A DNA stretch of 64,000 bases from Fimenecus sp051881435 (GTDB lineage Bacteria; Bacillota; Clostridia; Oscillospirales; Acutalibacteraceae), in contig JBJEPW010000004.1 of assembly GCA_051881435.1 (NCBI GenBank), positions 1 through 64,000 of the forward strand, written 5' to 3'. The notes beneath the pieces were generated by a model. That model worked only from the letters and a program-made list of their open reading frames with translations. It had not been told where the DNA came from and did not search any database. Numbering within the stretch: the stretch's first letter is position 1; each line of letters opens with the position of its first letter. The translations under genes and the position numbers were made by a program. Of this stretch, positions 23,852-32,524 are shown piece by piece.

Positions 23852-24094
23852 ATGACTGTTGCTGAGGCTACAAAACAGCGGATAGAAGAATTGTGCAACG
23901 AAAGAGGTTTGAACTTCTGCCGCTTGGCGACTATATCGGGCGTGCCGTACACAACCGTTAAATCTATCATTTACAATCAAAGCAAAAATCCCGGCATAAC
24001 CACCATTAAGAAGCTCTGCGACGGCTTGGATATTACCATTACAGAGTTTTTTGATACGAAAACCTTTAAAAATCTTGAACAGGAAATTGAATAG
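23852..24094 (+). CDS. XRE-family HTH regulator
   Basis: An 80-residue protein that is essentially one helix-turn-helix domain: A-T-I-S-G-V-P-Y-T-T-V-K-S-I near 25-40 is the HTH, followed by T-I-K-K-L-C-D-G-L-D-I-T-I-T-E-F-F. AGGAG is eight bases before ATG 23852; an in-frame ATG at 23834 has no site. It is a single-domain repressor type. Repeated ATCATAATT boxes directly upstream suggest autoregulation. No toxin-like partner adjoins it. Confidence 0.85.
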   Translation: MTVAEATKQRIEELCNERGLNFCRLATISGVPYTTVKSIIYNQSKNPGITTIKKLCDGLDITITEFFDTKTFKNLEQEIE

Positions 24095-24600
24095 ATTTTG
24101 ACGGCGGGAGCGAGACAGCGCCCTACGCTGTTGTAGGTGATTTTTCCGTGGTTTTGTAGGGTGCGACGCCTGGTTGCACCGTTGAAATTTAGCGAGTTTT
24201 TTTGCGAGCTGTCGAGGTCTGTCAAGCCCAGATTATTTACAAAATGTTCGGGATGATTGTTTACACAATTGCAGTTATCTTCTGAATTTTTTCTTGAAAC
24301 AACAAGGTAGGGCGGGGGCTCGCCCCCGCCGCAATCGGTTTGTTGTAAATTTTGCGGGCGATTCGTGAATCGCCCCTACGGGTTACATAAAATTTTATAG
24401 TTTTTGTTGTAGGGGCGGGTTTCCATGCCCGCCCGAGGAATTACATTATGCCGATGGCGGTTTTGTAGGGTGCGACGCCTGGTTGCACCGAAATAAAATG
24501 AACAATGAATAATATATGATTTATTTTTGTGCAAACTCCCTCAGTCATTTTTTCAAAATTACAGCTCCCTCTGTGAGGGAGCTGAATTGGTTTTAATTTA
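24095..24600. repeat. Repeat block, no gene seen
   Basis: GTAGGGTGCGACGCCTGGTTGCACC twice (24155-24180 and 24464-24489), GGTAGGGCGGGGGCTCGCCCCCGCC (24305-24330), GGGCGATTCGTGAATCGCCCCTAC (24356-24379), GTAGGGGCGGGTTTCCATGC...CCGCCCG (24409-24435), and CTCCCTC...GAGGGAG (24527-24582). Confidence 0.7.
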
Positions 24601-24648
24601 ACTTTTACAACGAGAGCAGACAACGCCCTATCCTATGAAATTATTTTT

Positions 24649-25131
24649 TCACCACGCCCTTACCGTTTTAATATGCACGGGGTTGAAATCGGCGTAATAA
24701 TACTCTCCCAGAGGGCGCATATGGAAATCCGCCGTATGACAGCAAATAAGGGGTTCGCCGTTTGAAAATCCCGTGACAACAAGTGTATGATAAAGGCTTT
24801 CGCCGTTGCTTAAAAATATTAAATCCCCTATTTTTATTTCTCTTATATCCGCATTGACGCCCACGGGACCCACGCCTTTATTGGTTGTGAGAAATTTATA
24901 CAGATATTTCACTCCCGACCATGCGGCGGCGCGGTCGGTGGGGGAATTATAATACCAGCCCACATCTTTTTTATAATTCATAACCTTACAGCCTGCAAAA
25001 AGGCATTGGGACGCAAAATTTGTGCAGTCCCCGCCCATACCGTCAAAATCAAAATACCGCGGATTCCTTGAAAGCGCCCATTTTTTTGCGTAATCCACGG
25101 TATCGTTACGGTTATATGTTACCGTTCTCAT
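24649..25131 (-). CDS. Amidase domain protein (Amidase_6-like)
   Basis: A 160-residue protein matching PF12671-type putative amidases, which keep an NlpC/P60-like papain fold. The N-terminal A-x-x-Y-A-x-K-W motif precedes G-G-D-C-T-N-F-A-S-Q-C near 34-44, where the first Cys is the likely nucleophile, and a later Y-H-T-L-V-V-T-G near 114-121 supplies the His. No signal peptide, unlike secreted relatives. The start codon follows a hairpin whose 3' arm contains the GGGGAG ribosome site, so translation may be controlled by that structure. Confidence 0.8.
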   Translation of the reverse strand: MRTVTYNRNDTVDYAKKWALSRNPRYFDFDGMGGDCTNFASQCLFAGCKVMNYKKDVGWYYNSPTDRAAAWSGVKYLYKFLTTNKGVGPVGVNADIREIKIGDLIFLSNGESLYHTLVVTGFSNGEPLICCHTADFHMRPLGEYYYADFNPVHIKTVRAW

Positions 25132-25133
25132 AA

Positions 25134-25175
25134 AAAATCACTCCCCTTACATCATACGAGGGAAGTGATTTTTTG
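25134..25175 (-). terminator. Terminator/attenuator overlapping a ribosome binding site
   Basis: On the minus strand AAAAAATCACTTCCC pairs with GGGGAGTGATTTTTT. It ends the 25187-25636 gene, while its 3' arm carries the GGGGAG site of the amidase gene, whose ATG follows the T-run immediately. Confidence 0.65.
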
Positions 25176-25186
25176 TTATATTGATG

Positions 25187-25636
25187 TCAGCACAAATACT
25201 GCTTCATTTTCTGCATACTGTTTTCTTCAAGCTTGATTAAGTCCTCACCTATTTTTTGTGACGATGGGGGCACATCGGGGAACTCCTTTAAGGTTCGCAC
25301 CATATCAATAATCCCCATTGTACTACCCTGCATCATCATTTCTGCAATTTTATCGGGGCTTCTGTCCAGCATTGTGTTAAGCTGAACGCCCGACCACATA
25401 CTGATATGCGCCATGGGGCTTTGCTCTTTCGGGACTGCTCCGAATTTAGAAAGCTCTGCGGAGGCGCGGCTCTGTATATCCTGATACTCGGAAAACTGAT
25501 ACTGCAAGTCGCCGAGCAGATTTTTGTCCTCTATCTTATCCTTTAAATACGATATGGACGCACTGCCTGCCGACGCGTTTTTATAAAGCTTATTTAAAAA
25601 CTCCGTATTTCTGTCGTTCTGCATATTCTGCTGCAT
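25187..25636 (-). CDS. Hypothetical helical-bundle protein
   Basis: A 149-residue protein predicted from sequence to be four long amphipathic helices, Met- and Gln-rich, ending in a Cys. The layout resembles small ferritin-like or DUF2383-type bundles, but canonical E-x-x-H metal ligands are not clear. AAGGAG precedes the ATG. The amidase gene lies immediately downstream, separated by a terminator hairpin. Function unknown. Confidence 0.6.
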   Translation of the reverse strand: MQQNMQNDRNTEFLNKLYKNASAGSASISYLKDKIEDKNLLGDLQYQFSEYQDIQSRASAELSKFGAVPKEQSPMAHISMWSGVQLNTMLDRSPDKIAEMMMQGSTMGIIDMVRTLKEFPDVPPSSQKIGEDLIKLEENSMQKMKQYLC

Positions 25637-25755
25637 TTCTTATCACTCCTTAATTTTACTTATATTATCAGTCAAAAAATGTAAAATATTCAGTTTACAT
25701 TTGGGCGCCTATGTTGTATAATATCCTTACTTATATTTGATTGAAGGCGAGCCTT

Positions 25756-26610
25756 ATGAAAAAAAGTACAAAAAGGATTTTGGGCATTGCTGTTCCCGCC
25801 GCCGTTGCGGTAGGGCTCAATCGCGCTTATGTGAATTTCAGATACGGTGAAAAGCCGGCAAAGGAGACTTTAAAGTTTTCCGAAATTGCCGAGGGAGACA
25901 CAGAGGGCGTTCACCTTACCGCCCACCGCGGTCTTTCCTCCGTTGCGCCCGAAAACACGCTTTACGCCTTTAAGGAAGCGGCAAAGCACCCTTACTACGC
26001 ACTTGAATGTGATGTTCACTGCACGACGGACAACAAATGGGTGATTATTCACGACCATATGCTCCAATCAATGGCAAATGAAAAGGGCGATGTTAAAAAG
26101 ATGTCTTACGCGGACACTCTTTCAAAAATCAGATATACAAACGGCGCAAATATTGAGAATTATCCCGACGCCGGCATCTGCACCGTTGAGGAATTTATAG
26201 AAATTTGCAAAAACGCAAATATTAAACCCATGATTGAGGTTAAGGACAAGCGCACCGAAAAGGTTGCTGACCTTTACAAAATCATATGCGATTACGGCAT
26301 TGAAAACGATGTTATTCTCATATCTTTCCACGCTCCCGTGCTCCGTGAATTCAGGCGGTTGTCCCCCGATATGGAGCTGTGGTATCTTATGCACTCCATT
26401 ACGGATGAAAAACTGCTTGAATGTGTTGAAAACGGCAACGGTGTTGCATTTGAAGCAAAACGAGCGGTTAAAAATCCCGAAATGATCAGAAAAATTCACG
26501 ACAACTCCCTTACTGCCGCCTGCTGGACGGTTGACACAAAGGATTTGCTCAATGAAATGATAGGTTACGGGGTAAAATACATAACGACCAATACAATTTT
26601 ACCCGAATAA
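25756..26610 (+). CDS. Glycerophosphodiester phosphodiesterase
   Basis: A 284-residue enzyme hydrolysing glycerophosphodiesters to glycerol-3-phosphate and alcohol. The GDPD core has T-A-H-R-G near 55-59, E-N-T near 66, E-C-D-V-H near 84 and I-I-H-D-H near 97; the C-terminal W-T-V-D motif is present. A hydrophobic N-terminal segment (about 7-22) suggests a membrane anchor or signal peptide. ATG 25756 is used rather than the in-frame TTG at 25741. gltX starts about 20 nt after its stop. Confidence 0.88.
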   Translation: MKKSTKRILGIAVPAAVAVGLNRAYVNFRYGEKPAKETLKFSEIAEGDTEGVHLTAHRGLSSVAPENTLYAFKEAAKHPYYALECDVHCTTDNKWVIIHDHMLQSMANEKGDVKKMSYADTLSKIRYTNGANIENYPDAGICTVEEFIEICKNANIKPMIEVKDKRTEKVADLYKIICDYGIENDVILISFHAPVLREFRRLSPDMELWYLMHSITDEKLLECVENGNGVAFEAKRAVKNPEMIRKIHDNSLTAACWTVDTKDLLNEMIGYGVKYITTNTILPE

Positions 26611-26630
26611 ATTTTTGTGAGGTATTGTAA

Positions 26631-28286
26631 GTGACAGACTGTAAAAAAATTGCGGACCTTATATTTAAAGATGTAGATAAGTCAACCGAATATTACGAGG
26701 AGCTTTATCCTGCAAGAGATTTGCCCGAGGGCGCAAGAGTTACCCGCTTTGCCCCCAGCCCCACGGGGTATCTACACTTCGGCGGACTTTATGCCTCATT
26801 TGCATCAAAACTGACGGCAGAAAGCACCGGCGGCATTTTTATGCTCCGCATTGAGGATACGGATAAAAAACGAGAGGTTGAGGACGGCGTTTCGGGTATT
26901 GTTAAAGGACTTGAAGCTTTCGGCGTTACTCCAGACGAGGGCGTTACAGGCTTTGATTGCGAAGAGGGTAAATACGGACCTTATACCCAAAGCCACCGCC
27001 GCGGAATATACCGTGCCTTCGCAAAAAAGCTTATGGAGGAGGGCAAGGCTTACCCCTGCTTCTGCACTCCCGAGGATTTGGACGAAATCCGTGCGCAACA
27101 GGAAAATGAGGATATCAAGGGCTATTACGGCAGTTATGCAAAATGCCGTGATTTGACTGACGAGGAAATCGCCGAAAAAATTGAAAAAGGCGTTCCCTTT
27201 ACCGTCAGACTGCGCTCAACAGGGGATATTCAGCGAAAAATCAAATTTGACGATTTGATTAAGGGCAAAATCGAGATGAGCGAAAATGTTAACGATGTGG
27301 TTATTCTAAAGGCGGACGGTATTCCCACCTACCATTTTGCCCATGCGGTTGACGACCACCTTATGCGTACCACCCATGTTGTGCGCGGCGATGAGTGGAT
27401 AGCCTCCGTTCCCCTGCACCTTGAACTTTTCCGTGCGTTGGGCTTTAAGCCTGTTAAATATGCTCACATTGCCCCCATTATGAAAGAGGAAAACGGCGGC
27501 AAGCGCAAGCTTTCAAAGAGAAAAGACCCTGAGGCAAATGTTTCTTACTATATTGAAAAGGGATATCCCGAGGAAAGCGTAAAGGAATATATGCTCACCA
27601 TTCTCAATTCCAATTTTGAGGATTGGCGCAGAGCGAATAAAACCGAGGATATAAGCAAATTCCCCTTTAACTTAAAGAAAATGAGCGTATCGGGCGCACT
27701 GTTCGATATGGTTAAATTAAACGATGTTTCCAAAAATGTTATTTCCGTTATGACTGCCGAAAAGGTTTACGGTCTTGTAACAGATTGGGCAAAGGAATAT
27801 GACAAGGAGATATATGCCCTCTTTTCGGAAAATCCCGAAAAAGCGAAGGCAATACTTAATATCGACCGTGAAAATCCCAAGCCGAGAAAAGACATTGCTT
27901 GCTTTGACGAGGTAAGGCAGTATGTGGCTTTCTTCTACAACAGTCTTTACACTCCCGATTACACTCTGCCCCAGCATATCAACAAAGCGGACGCAGTTGA
28001 AATACTCACAAAATACAAAGAGCTTTATTCCCAAAGCGACTCAAAGGACGATTGGTTTAATAAAATCAAGGAGCTTTGCACACAATGCGGCTACACGCCA
28101 AATGTTAAGGAATACAAGCAAAATCCCGATGATTTTAAGGGTCATGTGGGCGATGTTTCAACGGTTATACGCATAGCCGTAACCTCGCGGACAAACACTC
28201 CCGATTTGTATTACATTATGCAGATTTTGGGCAAAGACGAGGTTTTAACAAGAATTGACAATGCGATAAATTCATACAAAGCGTAA
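26631..28286 (+). CDS. gltX: Glutamyl-tRNA synthetase
   Basis: A 551-residue class I synthetase charging tRNA-Glu. The HIGH motif is P-S-P-T-G-Y-L-H-F-G-G near 43-53 and the KMSKS counterpart is K-L-S-K-R near 296-300. A long C-terminal anticodon-binding region follows. The start is GTG at 26631 with GAGG about ten bases upstream. glnS follows 11 nt later, an unusual tandem of GluRS with GlnRS. Because a dedicated GlnRS is present, this GluRS need not mischarge tRNA-Gln, but discrimination cannot be judged from sequence alone. Confidence 0.93.
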   Translation: MTDCKKIADLIFKDVDKSTEYYEELYPARDLPEGARVTRFAPSPTGYLHFGGLYASFASKLTAESTGGIFMLRIEDTDKKREVEDGVSGIVKGLEAFGVTPDEGVTGFDCEEGKYGPYTQSHRRGIYRAFAKKLMEEGKAYPCFCTPEDLDEIRAQQENEDIKGYYGSYAKCRDLTDEEIAEKIEKGVPFTVRLRSTGDIQRKIKFDDLIKGKIEMSENVNDVVILKADGIPTYHFAHAVDDHLMRTTHVVRGDEWIASVPLHLELFRALGFKPVKYAHIAPIMKEENGGKRKLSKRKDPEANVSYYIEKGYPEESVKEYMLTILNSNFEDWRRANKTEDISKFPFNLKKMSVSGALFDMVKLNDVSKNVISVMTAEKVYGLVTDWAKEYDKEIYALFSENPEKAKAILNIDRENPKPRKDIACFDEVRQYVAFFYNSLYTPDYTLPQHINKADAVEILTKYKELYSQSDSKDDWFNKIKELCTQCGYTPNVKEYKQNPDDFKGHVGDVSTVIRIAVTSRTNTPDLYYIMQILGKDEVLTRIDNAINSYKA

Positions 28287-28297
28287 AGAGGTTGACT

Positions 28298-29959
28298 ATG
28301 GACGAGGTAACAAACATTTCAAACTTTATACACGATTTTATTGACGAGGATTTAAAAGAGGGCGTTTACCCCTATGTGCAGACGCGCTTTCCTCCCGAGC
28401 CTAACGGGTATTTGCATATCGGTCACGCAAAGGCAATATGCATAAATTTTTCCACGGCTAAAAAATACGGCGGCGTGTGCAATCTCCGCCTTGACGACAC
28501 CAATCCCCAAAAAGAGGACACGGAATATGTTGACGCCATAAAAGAGGATATTGAATGGCTTGGCTTTAAATGGGACAAGTGCCTTTTTGCTTCAAGCTAT
28601 TTCGACTTTATATACGAATGTGCATTAAAGCTTATTGACAAAGGTCTTGCCTATGTTGATGACCTTTCTGCCGACGAGATAAGAAAATACAGAGGTACTC
28701 TTACAGAGCCCGGTAAAAACAGCCCGTACAGAGACAGAAGTATTGAGGAAAACCGTGATTTGTTCCGCAGAATGACTGAGGGCGAATTCGAGAACGGCGC
28801 AAGAGTGTTAAGAGCAAAAATTGATATGGCATCACCCAACATCAATATGCGTGACCCTGTTATTTACCGTATTGCTCACATTTCACATCACCAGACAGGC
28901 GACAAATGGTGCGTTTATCCCATGTATGACTTTGCCCATCCCCTGTCCGATGCAAAAGAGGGCGTTACACATTCACTCTGCTCTCTTGAATTTGAAAATC
29001 ACCGTCCCCTTTACGATTGGTTCTTACAGGCTTGTGAAATAAAAATGCCTCCCCGTCAGATTGAGTTTGCACGTCTTAACCTTAACTACTGTTTGACGAG
29101 CAAAAGAAAGTGCTTAGCCCTTGTTAAGGACGGTATAGTGGACGGCTGGAACGACCCGAGAATGGCAACACTCAGCGGTATGAGACGGCGCGGCTATCCT
29201 GCGGCGGCAATCCGCAATTTCTGCGAAAAAATCGGCGTTTCAAAGGCTTATTCCGTTGTTGATTACGGTCTTTTGGAAGCCTGCGTCCGTGATGAGCTTA
29301 ACGCCAACGCTCCGAGAGCCATGGCGGTGCTCCGCCCCTTAAAGGTTGTTATTGACAACTATCCCGAGGATAAAACAGAGGAGCTGGAGGTAGAAATTCA
29401 CCCCGAACATCCCGAAATGGGCAAAAGAAAGGTCGCCTTCTCAAAGGTTATCTATGTTGAGCAGGAGGACTTTATGGCGGAGCCTGTTAAAAAATACTTC
29501 CGCCTTTTCCCCGGCAATGAGGTTCGCTTAAAGAGCGCATATTTTGTAAAGTGCACAGGCTATGATACCGATGAAAACGGTAATGTTACCTGTGTTCACT
29601 GCACATATGACCCCGAAAGCAAGGGCGGCAACTCCCCCGACGGCAGAAAGGTCAAGGGCACTCTTCATTGGGTGAGCGAGGCGGACTCCTTCAAAGCCGA
29701 GGTAAGACTTTACGACAGACTTTTCAATGCTGAAAATCCCTCGGACGAAACATCGGGCAGTTTTACGGATAATCTCAACCCCGATTCTCTTGTAGTATTA
29801 AAGGACTGCCTTATTGAGGGCGGACTTAAAAACGGTCTTAAAGCGGGAGATACCTTCCAGTTTATGCGACAGGGTTACTTCTGCGTTGACATAACCTCCA
29901 CAGAGGATAATGTTGTGTTCAACAGAACGGTACAGCTTAATTCCTCCTGGGGAAAATAA
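28298..29959 (+). CDS. glnS: Glutaminyl-tRNA synthetase
   Basis: A 553-residue class I synthetase. P-P-E-P-N-G-Y-L-H-I-G-H-A-K near 32-45 is the HIGH signature of GlnRS and eukaryotic-type GluRS. The catalytic core includes L-R-x-D-D-T-N-P near 64-71, S-K-R-K near 267, and two C-terminal beta-barrel anticodon domains. ATG 28298 is preferred over the in-frame TTG at 28292 because of AGAGG spacing. Most Firmicutes make Gln-tRNA through GatCAB, so a GlnRS beside its paralogue suggests an inherited or acquired direct pathway in this lineage. Confidence 0.93.
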   Translation: MDEVTNISNFIHDFIDEDLKEGVYPYVQTRFPPEPNGYLHIGHAKAICINFSTAKKYGGVCNLRLDDTNPQKEDTEYVDAIKEDIEWLGFKWDKCLFASSYFDFIYECALKLIDKGLAYVDDLSADEIRKYRGTLTEPGKNSPYRDRSIEENRDLFRRMTEGEFENGARVLRAKIDMASPNINMRDPVIYRIAHISHHQTGDKWCVYPMYDFAHPLSDAKEGVTHSLCSLEFENHRPLYDWFLQACEIKMPPRQIEFARLNLNYCLTSKRKCLALVKDGIVDGWNDPRMATLSGMRRRGYPAAAIRNFCEKIGVSKAYSVVDYGLLEACVRDELNANAPRAMAVLRPLKVVIDNYPEDKTEELEVEIHPEHPEMGKRKVAFSKVIYVEQEDFMAEPVKKYFRLFPGNEVRLKSAYFVKCTGYDTDENGNVTCVHCTYDPESKGGNSPDGRKVKGTLHWVSEADSFKAEVRLYDRLFNAENPSDETSGSFTDNLNPDSLVVLKDCLIEGGLKNGLKAGDTFQFMRQGYFCVDITSTEDNVVFNRTVQLNSSWGK

Positions 29960-29971
29960 CGAGGTGCAATA

Positions 29972-30634
29972 ATGAGCAAAACAAAAAAGATTAAACAAAA
30001 AACTACGGAATTTGATATTTTGTTCAGGGTGATAACCGTTATATTAGGCATTGCCGTATTCCCTGTTGCATATTTTCAAAAAATGTTCACACTTATTATT
30101 TATCACGGCGATACTCTCGGAGGTACGGTTTTCAACAAGTCTGTTTCCGAGTTCAAATCAACTTATGATACTTACTTCGGAATGCTAGGAAAGCTGGACA
30201 ACGCAAGTGAAATTGCAAAAAACCATGATTTGATTCCGTTGTATATAGCCGTTGCGCTGTTCCTTTTAGCATTGGTTCTCGCGCTTGCGATTATATTTAC
30301 TGCGGCTTTTTCCAACAAAGCGTCGGTTGTTGCAGGGCTTTCGCTGGCAGGCCTGGTATTTTTGATTGCGTCATATATAACCTTTACCTTTTACTTTGCC
30401 CGTCCGCTTATCAACGGAACCATAGACCTTGCTTCGATTCTCGGCATAAACGGAATAGTAAACCTGTTTTTCTCCGGCTTCATGACCGTTAAGGTATTTA
30501 AGTTAGAAAGTGCTTTCTTCTCTGTGCTTTTCCTTATGCTCGCCATTTTTATATGGTCAACGGCAGTGCTTGTGGTAAATGCAAGCGAAGAAAAAAGCAA
30601 AAAAACTTCAAACAAAAAAGCAAAAAGCAAATAA
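29972..30634 (+). CDS. Hypothetical polytopic membrane protein
   Basis: A 220-residue protein with a basic N terminus, about four or five hydrophobic segments (about 17-38, 88-112, 117-140, 150-172, 178-200), and a very Lys/Ser-rich C-terminal tail. The start follows GAGGTG 12 nt after glnS, so it is in the same transcript. A strong terminator follows. No family recognised. Confidence 0.65.
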   Translation: MSKTKKIKQKTTEFDILFRVITVILGIAVFPVAYFQKMFTLIIYHGDTLGGTVFNKSVSEFKSTYDTYFGMLGKLDNASEIAKNHDLIPLYIAVALFLLALVLALAIIFTAAFSNKASVVAGLSLAGLVFLIASYITFTFYFARPLINGTIDLASILGINGIVNLFFSGFMTVKVFKLESAFFSVLFLMLAIFIWSTAVLVVNASEEKSKKTSNKKAKSK

Positions 30635-30642
30635 GTAACGGT

Positions 30643-30684
30643 AAAAGGGGCTGTAAAAAACGAAAGTTTTTACAGCCCCTTTTT
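30643..30684 (+). terminator. Strong rho-independent terminator
   Basis: AAAAGGGGCTGTAAAAA pairs with TTTTTACAGCCCCTTTT around a GAAA-containing loop, with a T-tail. It ends the gltX-glnS-membrane protein unit. Confidence 0.9.
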
Positions 30685-30713
30685 GTGGGGTTAGGAAAAA
30701 ATGCGTAGAATGG

Positions 30714-30795
30714 ACAAACTGAGCGCCGACAAGGCTTTTGCCTTGTCGGCGGTTACCCGAAGGCGTACAAAGGTACGTCGAGCGGCGAAGTTTGT
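30714..30795. other. Three-way-junction-like structured element
   Basis: ACAAACT (30714-30720) pairs with AGTTTGT (30789-30795). Inside are a perfect 12-bp hairpin CGCCGACAAGGC-TTTT-GCCTTGTCGGCG (30724-30751) and a small hairpin CGTAC-AAAG-GTACG (30764-30777). No reading frame or repeat copy elsewhere in this window explains it. It lies between convergent transcription units. Confidence 0.5.
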
Positions 30796-30883
30796 TCATA
30801 GCATAAAACATTATTTTTATCTGTTTTTAGACTTTTATTGCTTTTGCGGTTAAATGTTGATTTGGGATATTAAAAAGCCCTTA

Positions 30884-30920
30884 TATATGGGGTTTTATGC
30901 GGTCTACACTTTTTTTACAA
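30884..30920 (-). terminator. Probable terminator of the cca operon
   Basis: On the minus strand AAAACCCCATATATAAGGGCTTTT can fold as AAAA-CCC/GGG-TTTT with one mismatch. An alternative stem TGGGGTT/AACCCCA spans a larger loop. The exact fold is uncertain. Confidence 0.45.
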
Positions 30921-30928
30921 CCCCATTT

Positions 30929-32275
30929 TTATATCTTTTTTATAAACTCTATAATTTCTTCGTAATCGTTTTTTATTTCTCCGTCGATTACACCGTCAAG
31001 GCATTTTCGCAGAATTTCGCCGATTTTTTTACCCTCATACCCCATTTTGAGCAAATCGTTTCCGTTGATTTTCAAATCCTTCAAGGAAAAGCACTCCTTT
31101 TCCCCTATTATTTCATCAATCATTTCATAGGTGCTTTTATAAAAGCCGTCGCCCCTATAAAACTGTGGGTTTTGCGCCGAATTATCGCACCGTTTTATCT
31201 CAATCAAATCGTAAATCAGTTCTTCTCCGATTTGCGACATAATCCTCTTAATTCTGCGGCGGTCGGGGGAAATGCCGTCCTGTACCATTATGGGTGAATC
31301 GTGGAATTTTACAAGAGTTACCACCTTGTTTTTTGTGTCGTTATCAAAGCGGAGCCGCGTCATAATATTTTCCGTTATTTCCGCGCTCTTTTTCGGGTGA
31401 GAGTAGAAATGCATCTCTCCCTTTTCGTCAAAAGAGGCGCAGGCAGGCTTGCCTATATCGTGGAAAAGCAAAGCCAAACGGATTGTCTTACTCGGTGAGC
31501 TTTGCTCCAACGCTTTAAGGGTATGGGTATAAACATCGTAAATATGGTGACGGTTTATCTGCTCAAATCCGATTAAGGGCTTGATTTCAGGTAAAATTAC
31601 ACCTATTACATCGGAAAACTCCTCTAAAACCTCATACGCATTTTTGCCGCAAATAAGCTTGACTGTTTCTTCACGGATACGCTCTGCGGAAATATTTTTA
31701 AGCAAATCCTTATATTTTCTTATGGCATTTTTCGTGCTTTCCTCAATTTCAAAGCCCAGCACGGAGGAAAACCGCAAGGCACGCATTATGCGGAGCGCAT
31801 CCTCACGAAAACGAGTTTCGGCGTCCCCTATACAGCGGATAATGCCGTTGTTTATATCCTCAATCCCGCCAACAAGGTCGCAAACACCGCTTTCAAAGCT
31901 ATACGCCACACCGTTCATAGTGAAATCACGGCGTATAACATCGTCACGCAAGGAACGGGAAAAAGATACACTGTCAGGGTGGCGGTTGTCGGAATACTCG
32001 CCCTCGCTTCGGTATGTTGTTATCTCAACAGGTTCACCCTCTAAAACCACCGTAACGGTGCCGTGCTTTATCCCTGTTTCGATAACATTGAAATTTTTAA
32101 AAACTTCTTCAACCTCACGGGGCGTGGCATTGGTGGTAACATCAATATCCCCTATTGGCAAGCCCATAAGGTAATCACGCACGCTGCCGCCTATGAGAAA
32201 AGCCTCAAAGCCGCCCTCGTTAAGCATTTCGAGAGCGGTTTTTGCGGCGTTTTTAAAATCATTCGCCCTTTTCAC
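30929..32275 (-). CDS. cca: CCA-adding tRNA nucleotidyltransferase with HD domain
   Basis: A 448-residue enzyme that builds or repairs the tRNA CCA end. Nucleotidyltransferase head with G-G-S-V-R-D near 25-30 and D-I-D-V-T-T near 39-44, an R-E-D-A-L-R-I-M-R-A-L-R-F motif near 144-156, and an HD hydrolase domain with L-F-H-D-I-G-K near 268-274. The start is GTG at 32275, inside the last codons of the TSCPD gene (17-nt overlap), with GAGG nine bases upstream, so translation is coupled. Last gene of a five-gene minus-strand run. Confidence 0.92.
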   Translation of the reverse strand: MKRANDFKNAAKTALEMLNEGGFEAFLIGGSVRDYLMGLPIGDIDVTTNATPREVEEVFKNFNVIETGIKHGTVTVVLEGEPVEITTYRSEGEYSDNRHPDSVSFSRSLRDDVIRRDFTMNGVAYSFESGVCDLVGGIEDINNGIIRCIGDAETRFREDALRIMRALRFSSVLGFEIEESTKNAIRKYKDLLKNISAERIREETVKLICGKNAYEVLEEFSDVIGVILPEIKPLIGFEQINRHHIYDVYTHTLKALEQSSPSKTIRLALLFHDIGKPACASFDEKGEMHFYSHPKKSAEITENIMTRLRFDNDTKNKVVTLVKFHDSPIMVQDGISPDRRRIKRIMSQIGEELIYDLIEIKRCDNSAQNPQFYRGDGFYKSTYEMIDEIIGEKECFSLKDLKINGNDLLKMGYEGKKIGEILRKCLDGVIDGEIKNDYEEIIEFIKKI

Positions 32276-32519
32276 TTTCCAACGCCTCTTGAAGTGCCAC
32301 CGCCAACTGGTCGGGGCAGGAGGTTTTCTTAAAACCGCAGGTGATGCCTTTAAAGGTATCGATAACCTCCGTGGCGGGCTTACCCTTTACAATTGCGGAA
32401 ATTCCTTTTAAATTGCCGTTACAGCCGCCGTAGAAAACAACATCCTTAATAATTCCGTTTTCCAGTTCAAAATCAATCTGCCCCGAGCAGGTGCCTTTTG
32501 TTCTGTATGAATACTTCAT
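32259..32519 (-). CDS. TSCPD domain protein (TIGR03905-like)
   Basis: An 86-residue protein with G-T-C-S near 8-11, Y-G-G-C-N-G-N-L near 30-37, C-G at about 61 and the eponymous T-S-C-P-D near 66-70. The same domain occurs at the C terminus of class II ribonucleotide reductases, but these stand-alone proteins are uncharacterised. Four cysteines suggest metal or redox chemistry. ATG 32519 has AGGA nine bases upstream; the ATG at 32528 directly abuts that site and is rejected. It sits between rsmA and cca. Confidence 0.85.
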   Translation of the reverse strand: MKYSYRTKGTCSGQIDFELENGIIKDVVFYGGCNGNLKGISAIVKGKPATEVIDTFKGITCGFKKTSCPDQLAVALQEALESEKGE

Positions 32520-32524
32520 TTTTA

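Noticed and set aside
31581..32174. 197-residue plus-strand frame opposite cca
   Set aside because: Shadow of cca; composition typical of reverse-strand artefacts.
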